Assembly: GCA_019649035.1 (NCBI GenBank)
Contig: BMAT01013504.1
Coordinates: 22,188 to 44,261, forward strand
Direction of reading: 5' to 3'
DNA length: 22,074 nt
From: Elysia marginata
Taxonomy: Eukaryota; Mollusca; Gastropoda; Plakobranchidae
In this document: piece by piece, positions 8,621 to 18,714 of the stretch
Layout: every line of letters begins with the position of its first letter
Position numbering within the stretch: the stretch's first letter is position 1
Translations under genes and position numbers: made by a program
The notes under the pieces: model-generated
The model's database searches: none
Seen by the model: only the letters and a program-made list of their open reading frames with translations
Told to the model about the DNA's origin: nothing

Positions 8621-9213
8621 GTCATATTTTCTTTGCTATACTTTTTGCCTTATATCACAAATTACATAATTACTTTATCTCTTTCCATGATTTTCTTATT
8701 GTCTTTACACAAATATGCACTTCCAGTATATGCAGTTACATGCAATACAAAAAATTAAAATTTCATTTCCTCTGTTCTAATCGCCAAAAATTTAGCATTG
8801 CACTTCCTGTGTGAATCAAACTCTGTGAGCTGTCAAGAAGGTAATATAAAGGCGGGAACTTGAACTCATACAATCAAAACAAAAGTGGTTTTATTTTACT
8901 AAGCCAAGGTCAATATTTTACTGTGATATGCTCCCGTAATAGAGGTTTTCATGTACAAGAATAGCACAATTCCCATAGTTAATAAAAGGACAATTATCGA
9001 AATCATCAAAGTGTTAACAATAATTTCATAAAAATTCTTTACCTTTTCTTCTTTACAGCTTTCTGTGTCAACTAACATAAATTATTATGAATTACCAGTA
9101 TACCATTTGATCTCAATGTAACTAATAGGCAAAAAATTATCCATTGCAGAGTTTGCAATCCCTCCTAACCCGCCTTGCAATTCTTTCATTATTTTTTTTG
9201 TATTACTTTGTTC
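8621..9213. other. AT-rich DNA downstream of BLOC1S4
   Basis: A strong polypyrimidine-AG (TTTCTTCTTTACAG, ending 9058) is followed by 13 open codons and GTATAC. This could be a small or alternative exon, but I find no homology to support it. Confidence 0.35.
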
Positions 9214-9215
9214 TA

Positions 9216-10245
9216 CAGTGGAATCCGCATAAAGTCAACATCTCGGGACCAAAAAAAAAAGTTTTGACTTTAAGCAAGGTAGACTTTATCCAGAGATGCT
9301 TCTTTTCCGGCATCGTCCGGCAGATGTAAAAATTTAGTAATGATACGTCTAATTTGCTGTGCCGCAAGGTGAATGGTTAGCATTTTAAAAAGTTCAGGCA
9401 TTTTTGTCAGGCCATAGAAGCATCTCTGTTTATCCATTTTCGTGGCGGAAGGGGGGGAAGGGGGCGGAACAGGTAAACCAATTGGAATATGCCCTTTATA
9501 AGTAGCCTACATGTAAAAACTGGCACTCTTTAAGTGAACAATTTGAACTTGGTTTCCAACTGGTTGAGAACGTTTTGAAAGAGGTGAAAATCAACTTGAT
9601 TAAAGTACAGGTATAGTAGAGTTTACGCAGTCTGTAGTTGTAACACAGTGCAATCTGTAGAGCTAGACTAGATAATCTCAACAATTGCAGTGTCACTGTG
9701 AATACTGTGACCACAAGATCTAGCACTGGAATGCACAGAACTTGGAGAAGCGATGAAGGCTAGATCTACTCTAGATCCAGGAATAGTATGGGTGGGTATA
9801 TAGGCTCACACAGAAACACAGTGTATGTCAATTTTAATTTGTTGGACAGGTGTGGCAAAGAGGGGAGGAGTGGTATAATGATAAGTGAACTGCCCAAATT
9901 TATTGGCCACTGTCCTCTGTCCAGCACTAGCCCTCACCCTTCTCCCCTTTCCCCCACGAGCCCTTGCAAGGCCATTGGGCCCAGGTAGGCGAGCGTGCAG
10001 CGCACGCAGTGTCTTGAATATTGAATCAGGAATGGAAACAAAGACTGCCCACCTGACCATCTCCGCTTTTCTCTATGTCTGTCTCAAGAGCTATCTGGGG
10101 TCTCTCTCTTTCCATAGGTCTGTGGCAGTTGACTTTGTGCGAAATAAAGTTATTTAAATAAAGAAGGAAAAACCGAACCGTTGCGAGGTGTTGACTTCAA
10201 CCAAGAGTTGACTTCAAGCAAGTTGACTTCTCGCGGAGTACCCTG
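9216..10245. mobile_element. 1030-bp TA-flanked TIR element (family 1, long copy)
   Basis: The left end is CAGTGGAATCCGCATAAAG and the reverse complement of the right end is CAGGGTACTCCGCGAGAAG. Both are followed by GTCAAC, and TA flanks both sides (9214-9215, 10246-10247). The motif GTTGACTTCAAGCAAG is repeated just inside the ends, three times at the right. The interior includes a GC-rich segment at about 9940-10015 and open frames at 9788-9988, 9806-10060 and 9885-10157, none with a recognisable transposase motif. It is a longer relative of the element at 2842-3021. Confidence 0.7.
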
Positions 10246-10247
10246 TA

Positions 10248-11113
10248 CTTAAAAGTAAAATCTTTTTATGTCCAATTTTCAATGATAGGTAGATATTTTG
10301 TTCTGATTATTATAAAACCTATTTAGTTGATATGCACTTTGATGTGACCATGTTAAAAGCGGTTTTTGTTTTGTTTCAGGTATCTCAATATAGAATGTTA
10401 ATCCCTATATATAGATAAGTGTATGAAAATGTTACTTTCTCTACATAAATTGAAAATAATGATGCTATAGATGCATTTTAAATTTTGTTTAAGGGTGCAA
10501 GATTTATTTTGTCAGAATACATTTTTTCTAAATTTCTGTGAACTTCTATATATGTTAATGCACAAAGTAAAAACATGATGAAGCTCACTGTACAGAGCAG
10601 TTTGTACAATTTTTATTTATTTTGTCGGTCTTTGTCCATATTATTTCTCAAAATTTCTTCATAGACATTAATTTATTAGCTGACATGTGACCAGAAAGAT
10701 TGTAATGATTAACTTTAACTTATATTAAATTACCCAACAGAGGCTATGCAGAAGAATTAAAATCTTGTATCACTGACTATCATTTTAAGCTTAGTGGTGC
10801 TATTTTTTTATACAAGTGTCAAGAAACAGATAGCTGTTAGATTGTTGAAACAGAAATGCTTTGTTTTGAATATAAAGTCATACCTGGCTATAGATAGTAA
10901 GAGAATATGCAACAGAAATCAGCCTGTAAAAATGGATTTTGGTTCTTGTTTGTGAATATGGAGGCTTAATCAATGAAAGTCATGAGTCACCTTTTTGGAT
11001 TTTACAAAAATCATGAGCTGTTCATCTTTGTCTTGCAACTGGCATGATAGACGTACTACAGTTCTTGAGCTAACACAGTAGACTTAAGTTTCCAATTGTG
11101 TTTCTTTTAATAT
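10248..11113. other. AT-rich stretch without recognised features
   Basis: TTTTGTTTTGTTTCAG ending at 10380 is a good-looking acceptor, but the frame beyond it closes after 12 codons. Nothing else is recognisable. Confidence 0.45.
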
Positions 11114-11256
11114 ACTAGCTGAATGCCCGATCATGATTGGGATGAAGTAGTCACCTCAATACAATAGTTCATAGGACCTCTTTGTAAACCACATTTCTGG
11201 TTCTTCCATTTGTTGATAGATGGTATATCAATGTTGTGGTATTAACGGTGGTGATT

Positions 11257-11406
11257 GATTTTGCGGTAGGTAAGGGAGTCTCTCATTGTCGTCTGCCAGT
11301 GTCTGTCGTTCAATTTGTGCGTTTTCATGTTGATTTTGCGGTAAAAGTGGGAGTCTCTCTTTGCTATGTGCCAGTGTCTGTCGCTCAATTTTTGCATTTT
11401 CGTTTT
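11257..11406. repeat. Two-copy tandem duplication, 75-bp unit
   Basis: Units 11257-11331 and 11332-11406 both start GATTTTGCGGTA and share GGGAGTCTCTC and GCCAGTGTCTGTCG. The period is exactly 75, so the 79-codon open frame 11236-11475 runs through both copies with similar peptides. That frame has no known domain and probably only reflects the repeat. Confidence 0.8.
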
Positions 11407-11496
11407 CATCACCAAGTTCAGTCCGTCCTCTCTTATTTATACGTCGGGGTTAAAGGTGCCGACCTTACATTTTAGTCTGGTCATGTTGTTCTTGAT

Positions 11497-11606
11497 AGAT
11501 CTTAAATTGAAATAATCAACGAAAAAAAATTCACGTTCACAGGATTCAAAACCAGTACCTCCTGAAGCTGAGGCAACAGGGCTACCAACTAAGCTATCGC
11601 TTCTGG
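11497..11606 (-). mobile_element. tRNA-derived SINE
   Basis: On the minus strand TAGCTTAGTTGG (11585-11596) is an A box. GGTTTTGAATCC (11542-11553) is a B box with one extra T. The spacing fits a tRNA head, but the acceptor stem does not pair, so it is not a working tRNA. A T-rich tail follows. Confidence 0.55.
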
Positions 11607-12090
11607 TGTCAATGGGGCGATTAGAAACATTAAACTTACTTTTCTGATACTTTCTCATTGGAGATTGGGGTGATTTAGATCTAAGTATCTCGATCCAGAC
11701 TCTAAATACAATCTAGATCTTCTCTAGATAACAAAGTCTAAATTCAATACACTAACCAACCTGCATAGATTGTAGCTCTAAATTTAGATCAAGATCTAGA
11801 TCTGTAGAAGTGAGAGAAATAGTTCAAATACCAAGCCTCTTCCGTAAGCGAATGTAATCACATTACATGAAATGGGTGTTGTTAAACATTGAGTATTTTA
11901 GCCGGCAGGCCTAATTTTATCCGAGTTAATATATGTTCTGACACCTGCCGTTTATTTCATGTGCTCATCTGGTACTTTTTTTATTCTCAAAGTCAAAGAG
12001 AAAAATTCAAACTGTATTCAGTGAAAATTTGAGGCAAATCGGTTCAGTAGTAAGGTCTGGGGGCGATTCTTGGGTGAATTTTTTTTTAAC

Positions 12091-12855
12091 ATAAGATATG
12101 GCGACATTAGGCATAAGAATCTTGATTTTGAAACTTGCATGCTAGATCTTAACCGCTGCTTGTACTGTATTTGCCTGTTTAATTTTATTCAGGCTTTCCA
12201 TCATTAGTACATTGAGTATCTGGCTATAAGAGTTTGCAGAATGGTTTGTTTAGCACAAAAACTAACAGCAACAAGCATCCATATTAAGGTAGTACTCTCA
12301 AATCTGATGCATTGGTATGTAATTGTATGACGGGGAGTCTCAGGATAAAGATGCATTTTTCTCGTTTCTTTAATAATAATCCATCATGTCTAAAATTAGT
12401 AGTACTTGGTGATAGTTTTTTATAATATTACCTGTGCATTATCAAAATACTCATAACATTTTACCAGCTATAAATCATTGAAACATGTATTTAGGTTTAT
12501 TTGTTTGTTGTTTTTTTTCATGTATGTATTGAATTGAGAGGAATTTATGTCTATGTTGCAGTGTTGATTTTTAAAGCAGGCACTGTGAGGAATATAATCT
12601 TGTGTTTTTTATAGTACATTTCTATGGTGCAGTCAGTATATGTGAAATGAGATGGAATGAAATTCATTGTAGTTTGAGTAAATGCATTACTATTTATTAC
12701 AATTACCCTTCTAATACAACTATGCAATACGTTGAGTAATGGTCACATATACATGCATTATGTGTTGGATATGTTTTAGCTATTTGTATGGTGTTTGCAT
12801 GCTTGAATATTCATATATGAAATCAGTATTGATAACATATGAAAGTGAAACACTG
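12091..12855. other. AT-rich stretch without recognised features
   Basis: I see no exon with both good splice sites, no RNA gene and no clear repeat. Confidence 0.45.
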
Positions 12856-12857
12856 TA

Positions 12858-13014
12858 GAATTTGGATAGACTACCTTGAAGCTGAATTAATGTTTTGACT
12901 TCAAGCAAGATTTGAAAGTTTTAGTAAAAAATTGTAATATCACAATCATAGGATAGAGATTGACTCAAAGCAAGAGTTTACCTTTAAGGTCTTGACTTTA
13001 GACAGAGTGCATTG
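12858..13014. mobile_element. Degraded short TIR element (family 1)
   Basis: The reverse complement of the right end is CAATGCACTCTGTCTAAAG followed by TCAAGACC, matching family 1 ends at most positions, with TA at 13015-13016. Inside are TTTTGACTTCAAGCAAG and ATTGACTCAAAGCAAGAG. The left end (GAATTTGGATAGACTACC after TA at 12856) is much eroded and approximate. Confidence 0.5.
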
Positions 13015-13433
13015 TACAGTAAAATAATTTTTTTTTGAAAGTCATCAATTAAGGTTCTATATGGTGCTTAATTTGTCAAAAAATGTTATTCATAATTTGT
13101 TATTGCTTAATGTACATTTCTTTGTATATATTATTGTGTGCTATAAAGAGTCTTCCTCAAAATATCAACCTTAACTTATATACTTTCCCCCAGAAGCTAG
13201 ATATGGTTCCCAAAGCCCAAGTATGAAGCTAGTTGTTTGATATTTATATGTACATATACCCATACCAAAATAACATAATGTGCTGAAATAAAAATTGGTT
13301 TCTGAAAGCAGTACCTCAAACTCAAAGACCATTTTATTTTGTTATTTTGACATCTAAGTGGATTGAATAACTTACATGTTGTGAAAACTGATTACAAATT
13401 TGATGCTGCACAAATTTGACACTTTTGACAGTG

Positions 13434-14456
13434 CAGACCTGCCATTTGTACAGATGAAATCAGTATTATACTGATTTTTTTTTACTGAAACATTAGAAAA
13501 TATTGGTTTTTATCACAAAATACTTATTTTTTAAGGAGCGTAGTGGCGGCATGGTATAAACTATGTTTTTCTAAATGGCAAGGCGGTGGGTGCGAAGCAT
13601 CTATAACTCGAAGGTTCGGGTCATACTAAAGGCAGACATTTCCACTAAAAAGCCTACTTCTCTCCACTGCTAATTTCATACCTTTAAAACCTTTCAATTA
13701 TTTTTTTACTGCTGGGCAACTAACACCCAATGAATCAAACGGTTGTGTTATTTTGAAGGATGAGAGTGAGAGGTAACGCAAGCTTTCCATTATACAGCAC
13801 CTCTGTACGGCCTTGTTACCTTGTCCCCTCTATACAAATTACACAAGGATTCACACATGCTCAGCACAGTCATAAGTCTAACATAGGGTTGAAGTCAAGT
13901 TGGCTTGGTAAAAAGTACACCCATGGTCAAGCCGACGCAATCTACAGATGTAGTGCCAGTCTGCCACATGGACCACAAACCACAGCTCAATCTTGCGCAA
14001 AAAAGTCAATGGTAAACTTTTTTTCTTTTATTTCGCAACAAACACATTCAGTTGAATTTGAAGTCACTTAAAACAGATATTACTAGGGGAAGTAGCCATG
14101 TGATTATAATTATCAAACTTTTCCATGCTTTGTTTTCTTTTCCCCCCCCCCCCCCCACCCTTGATGGTTAAGTAGATACTAGATGTATGGATAAGTCAAT
14201 GTTGATCTTAATCCCCCAAAGTCTTCAACTTATCATTAGTTGACTGTAATTTACAGTAGGCCTACTGTGTTATCACATGGAGCATTGCAGTTTTTTTTTA
14301 ACTGTTATGCATTTTTTTTTAAACTTTAATTATGATGGCTACACTAAAATTGAAAAAAAATCAACTGCCATAATTTGTGAGGACTGGTTCATGGTCATAC
14401 AGATTTTTTAACCCTGAATGCATACTGATTTTCCATTTTGAGGAGTGGCAGGTCTG
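13434..14456. mobile_element. hAT-like element, about 1.0 kb, non-autonomous
   Basis: An 11-base perfect terminal inverted repeat, CAGACCTGCCA, opens the element, and its complement TGGCAGGTCTG closes it. A second matching block, AAATCAGTAT, lies 20-30 bases inside each end. The flanking 8-mers are TGACAGTG (13426-13433) and TGACACAC (14457-14464), a 5-of-8 match consistent with a decayed 8-bp hAT duplication. The interior holds a tRNA-like stretch, an open frame at 13760-14071 (103 codons, no recognised domain), a 15-C run at 14142-14156 and a 16-bp palindrome at 14253-14268. I see no transposase. Confidence 0.55.
13537..13625 (+). mobile_element. tRNA-like SINE head, degraded
   Basis: TAGTGGCGGCATGG recalls an A box, and GAAGGTTCGGGTCATAC recalls a B box about 70 bases on. 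Both have mismatches. It lies within the hAT-like element. Confidence 0.3.
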
Positions 14457-14464
14457 TGACACAC

Positions 14465-17182
14465 ATATCTTTTAAGAGATTGTAATTTTGCCATTCCTAT
14501 AATTGTTAAAATTAGTATAAAATCAAAGTGCAACCGCTTTATATTTTTATCAAATTTTTTATTTTCCAAATTTTCTTTTTCATAACATTTAAATTAGATT
14601 CAACTAAGCCAGATTGTAAAGCCATGCTTCAGTGGAACTGAAAAATTTGATTCCTTCATTTTGGTTGGCTTGAGTACAAAGTTATATCTTTAGTCTGTGA
14701 TCATACATATGTATTTCCAAACCCTCAGTAATATAAATTGTGTTACAGGGTTCTGTAAAATTAATGAACTTGATAGCCAAGAAAAGATGTAAGTCTAATG
14801 ATTCAAGAGCAACGAGTACAGTGGATACGTAGTAGACCTACAATTACCACTTTCACACTGTTCTGTTTTGTTACTACATGTATATAACATTCCGGTTCTA
14901 CATGTTTTTACCAATTTTCCATAGCTCAAGAAAAGGCTTATCGTGTAACTATCTACCTGTCAAAGTTAACACTTCCACTGACAATCAGAGTCTCCAACCA
15001 CAAAGAGCAAGTATGATCATTCACTGTTAACTTTCAATTTATGAATTATATTCATGTAAAAATCTAAAATTATACTTTTTAATATTTAGATATCAGATAT
15101 GTATTACTGTAATAAAAAGAATTTAATTTTTTTTTATTAATGCAATACACTAAATGGAGTTTGTTTTTCAATAACTTGGAAATGGAGTTATTGTTTTGAT
15201 CAGAAATTTGACATTTGAATTAAAAAGAATTTCCAAAAGTTATTTCCTTGCTTGTTTGAAACAACTTTGTTAATTTGACTGAGATGTGCACATTTTGGCA
15301 GTTATTGTAATTTGTATGCATTGTAAAATAAAAATACACACTGCAACACAGGAGCGTTCTTTCTAGGGGAAGTGAAAGTTTTTCACTTGATGGCCTATGT
15401 GGTTAAAACAAATTAATCATTACAAGGTATTAATTTTTTGAGTAATCACAATGACGCTCTTTATTCTCATAAAAAGCCTTTGGCGTATCACAAGTCACTA
15501 TAAGAGCTGTTAGCATTGCATTTCACAGTTTACCCTTTTGTGGGACTAGGATCAGCCTATCAGTCTCTTAGGTGCACACCAGAAAGGCAAGGTACTGCTC
15601 CAAGAAAGTTGTATGTTGGAAGTTTTAATTTGAGAAAGGTCTGCTTTCAAAGTTTGTATTCCTGTGATCAGTATTGACAGAAGTTCCAATGTCTTCTTGG
15701 AGATATCGATAATAGTTTTTCATGCAACTTTTAACGGTTGGAAACTTAGAAACTTTTTACAAATCCCTACAGTTAAAAATTGAAACATCCGATTAGTTTC
15801 AACTTGTTCCGAGACACTCCAGGTTAATAATTATTACAGGTAAAAAGAAAATCTCAAGAGCTGAAACAAGGAATATCGGCCTTTCTGATATAAATCTAGA
15901 GCTGGCTAGAAAAGGAGGGGGGGATAATCCAAACCCTCAACAAAGTCGTACAGAACATGTTGAATTACAATGTCATGTAATATAAAGTGAAAATCTCCCA
16001 AAATCTAAAGTTTACGCTTAAACCTAAGTATGTAAGTTTCGTAACCTCTCCCAGCTGTCTAACCCGACAACAATGTATTTACCTTAAATTGAAACTGTAG
16101 CACCCAAACAAACATTTAGTCTTGGATTCAATATGTGCGCATTTAGTTTAATGATGGGCGATTTTGCAAACTGAGTAGGAATGTGTTCCTGTCTCTGAAG
16201 TGGCGATAAAAAAATCAGTACATAATGTATTCATTATGATGCGTCTAGTGGATATATACGGGACAGGCATCCGCATACTACAATACAAACATTCCTTGGT
16301 CGCAGAACAGACTACGTGGTACCTTGTGTGATTAATTATGTATTCGCCCCTATCTATTAAATATGCTGATGATATTTATTGCTTGATTCTGTTTCTGAAA
16401 AAAAAAATACGAATAGTCTGTTTAGGTTTCATTTGTTATAATTTCATACATTTGCTTCTATAAACCAGTGTGTCGGTTCTTACATTTTGGCAGTTTTGTT
16501 TCTGTTTGAATGTTTGTCAAACACAAACTGATGGTTCTGATCTTTCGCTATTCCACCAGCATTATCTCAGCATTTTGTGCTCCTTGCAACCTCTTGGTTG
16601 TCATAACAAACACATAGGTTAATCAACATTTGCTGCAGTCCATTCAGAAATTTTTCGGATAACAAGTAAGTCTTTCGTGGTAACGGTTCACTGCGGATAG
16701 TTCAACGTATTCCCTAAATTCACTAGGACGTTTATAAGGAGAATGTCTGGATTATTCCAACTCTATTATTAGCGAGTAAAAATATCGATAAAATACACAT
16801 GTAGTTAAAACAAATAAAGTGTGGCGTGATAATTCTGTTTCTTTGACTTTCCTCACCTATCTCTAAAGGTGTTTTTAATCCCCTTAGAAGATGAAGAACG
16901 CGGATGTTTGAGATGTTTAAATGGCCAGTCAGGATTGGTCACTCTTGTCCTGTACACTCCACAATGCGATGGGTTTTTTACCGTGGTTAAAAAATGTTTT
17001 TGTGGTTTTTTTTTAGAAATTAGCCAATCGGTGTAACCACAAACTTGTTAAAAATCGTAAGAGCTAGGACTCAAATTAAATGTGGTTCAATGATTTCCAA
17101 AAGTCATACCAAAGAGAAAATTTTTGTTAAACCAGACTGTATCAACTCTTTCTTTCTGCAAAAACCTTAATTAGAAGTTAGG
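14465..17182. other. Long stretch without a recognised gene
   Basis: AT-rich, with scattered short open frames. Two exon-like pieces at 14749-14788 and 14925-15016 have good splice signals but no homology. A frame open from about 15523 to 15677 after TTTCACAG at 15521 is similarly unsupported. Confidence 0.4.
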
Positions 17183-18650
17183 CTAGTAGTTGTAGTAGCA
17201 CATGGCTACACCCCCAAATTTATCTTGTCCACCTGAGTTGCAAAAAGGTCCTTTGTATCTTTGACAGTTTGATATCCTCCCTTCGGCTTGGTCACTGAAC
17301 AGTATATTACCAGATGGTTCCGGGCTTTTATGACAATACATTGTATTTGGAAGTTGGGGATCGTTGAGCTTCCCATTGTACATGTTCGGGCTGATTCTTC
17401 CATGTTTGAAGAGAAGCCTGTTGCTACAGAACTCTTTACTCATTAGGTGTTAAAGCTAATAAGCTCCACGTTTTCATCTTCAATGATTTCTACTCCTCTA
17501 AGTCGAGGGTTCGAATCATACCCAACGCAAGCGTTTTTCGGCCATTTTCTATTTAGTATTTAAGCCTTATTTAATTCTCTGCTAATTGCATCACTTTAAA
17601 AGATTAATCATTATCTTCCATCATATCTGGATCTGCATGCGATTCTCTTGCTCATCCCAGCAGCCGTTTGATTCCTGGCGAGTTTGCATTCGCAATCTTT
17701 ATCTGCAAGGTGTTGATCCTCTTGAAAAGTGGGGGGGGGGGGGGGNCCCAATGTTAAAAACTGCATGAAACTATCACAATTTGGATTAAAGATGCTTTAA
17801 CTTTTTTTTAGGACATTAAATGTAAAGAAAGAGATGAGAACTTCTGTTAAGAAGGTGTTTTCTTATAGTCATAGTAAACTTTCTGATATTCGACACATTT
17901 GGATTGATCACGGCGTATTCAGAAACTCCGTAAGTTTTTCGAACTGATATGAAGGGTTGATGGCAAGAAACTGATGCAACGAACGCTATTGCTTTACAAA
18001 GAAAACTTTCCTAGCTCAATCAATATTATAACACTTCTATGAATTAACAGGAACATGAATCTTTTTATCTCCTTTTTTTTTGCATGTACAAACACTGGAC
18101 AAGATCGTAAATATAGAGGTACATATAGCTATTTATTCATCGATTACACAAACCAGAAAAAGGACAACAAAAGCAATTTTCTTCAAGAATTCAAAATTCA
18201 ATGGGTCATTTTGCCCCAGATTCGTCTGTGCGTGTTTATGAAGAGTTTTTGTTTTAAAGAAGGTTTAGACGAGATAGTTATGTGTAGTGTTTATGGTACA
18301 TGTATAGCATCTTTTAAATTGTTTTCGCCTGACCGGATCGAGTCGCATTTACTAAATTTAGAGGCTCTCAATCACCTTGCAGACGGGGTCAACAGGTAGT
18401 GGTGAGGACTCTGTAACGTTAACCACTGTTAAGTCAGAGCAGCACCGACTTACTGATAATGATGACATTGACGAAACACGTCTACCGACCAATCATGCAG
18501 CTCTTGCTCTTAGCAAAGGTCGAGGACAGGCTTAGATGGGGGCAAGTTTGCTGTGGGTCAAATAGCAAACAGAAAGGTATGGAGAAGCCGCGAGATTACT
18601 TGAATTCTTAACTCTTTCCTTACAAATACGATGGTATTTCCTGTTAAAGT
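17183..18650. other. Stretch without a confidently recognised gene
   Basis: A minus-strand frame at 17183-17443 (86 codons, five cysteines, ending CYYNY) has complex composition but matches no family I know, and the second frame there is also open. GGGTTCGAATCATACCC at 17507-17523 resembles a tRNA B box without a clear A box upstream. A 15-G run followed by one N lies at 17731-17746. Confidence 0.4.
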
Positions 18651-18655
18651 TTACT

Positions 18656-18708
18656 AAGTTTTCCTTCTTGCCTTGAGAAAAAGTATCCTAAGGCAAGAAG
18701 GAAAACTT
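18656..18708. repeat. Perfect 19-bp inverted repeat with 15-base loop
   Basis: The arms are 18656-18674 (AAGTTTTCCTTCTTGCCTT) and 18690-18708, exactly complementary. A competing 9-bp pairing exists between loop bases 18675-18683 (GAGAAAAAG) and 18706-18714 (CTTTTTCTC). No gene lies nearby to suggest a role. Confidence 0.85.
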
Positions 18709-18714
18709 TTTCTC

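Larger units (their letters stand above)
11114..12090 (+). repeat. Interspersed repeat of uncertain class, with internal insertions
   Basis: It opens ACTAGCTGAATGCCCGATC, with the near-palindrome CCCGATCATGATTGGG. Near its end it carries GAAAATTTGAGGCAAATCGG followed by TTCAGTAGT. I recall this start and this end as the two termini of a repeat common in mollusc and arthropod genomes, but cannot name its class. A tandem duplication and a SINE lie between, so the copy is probably interrupted. Boundaries are approximate. Confidence 0.4.

Noticed and set aside
9806-10157. Overlapping open frames on both strands in a GC-rich segment
   Set aside because: They lie within a TIR element, and a GC-rich segment lacks stops by composition. 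No transposase motif is visible.
12553-12612. Exon after TCTATGTTGCAG
   Set aside because: The frame stops after about 17 codons with no usable donor and no homology.
13190-13225. Small exon after TTTCCCCCAG reading KLDMVPKAQV and stop
   Set aside because: It is only 11 codons including the stop, without homology; a chance match to splice signals is likely.
17793-17850. Exon after AACTTTTTTTTAG
   Set aside because: The acceptor is good but the frame closes after 12 codons and no donor follows.
18055-18399. 114-codon plus-strand open frame
   Set aside because: The first half is low-complexity and AT-driven. The last part looks more protein-like but matches nothing I know and lacks a convincing gene context.
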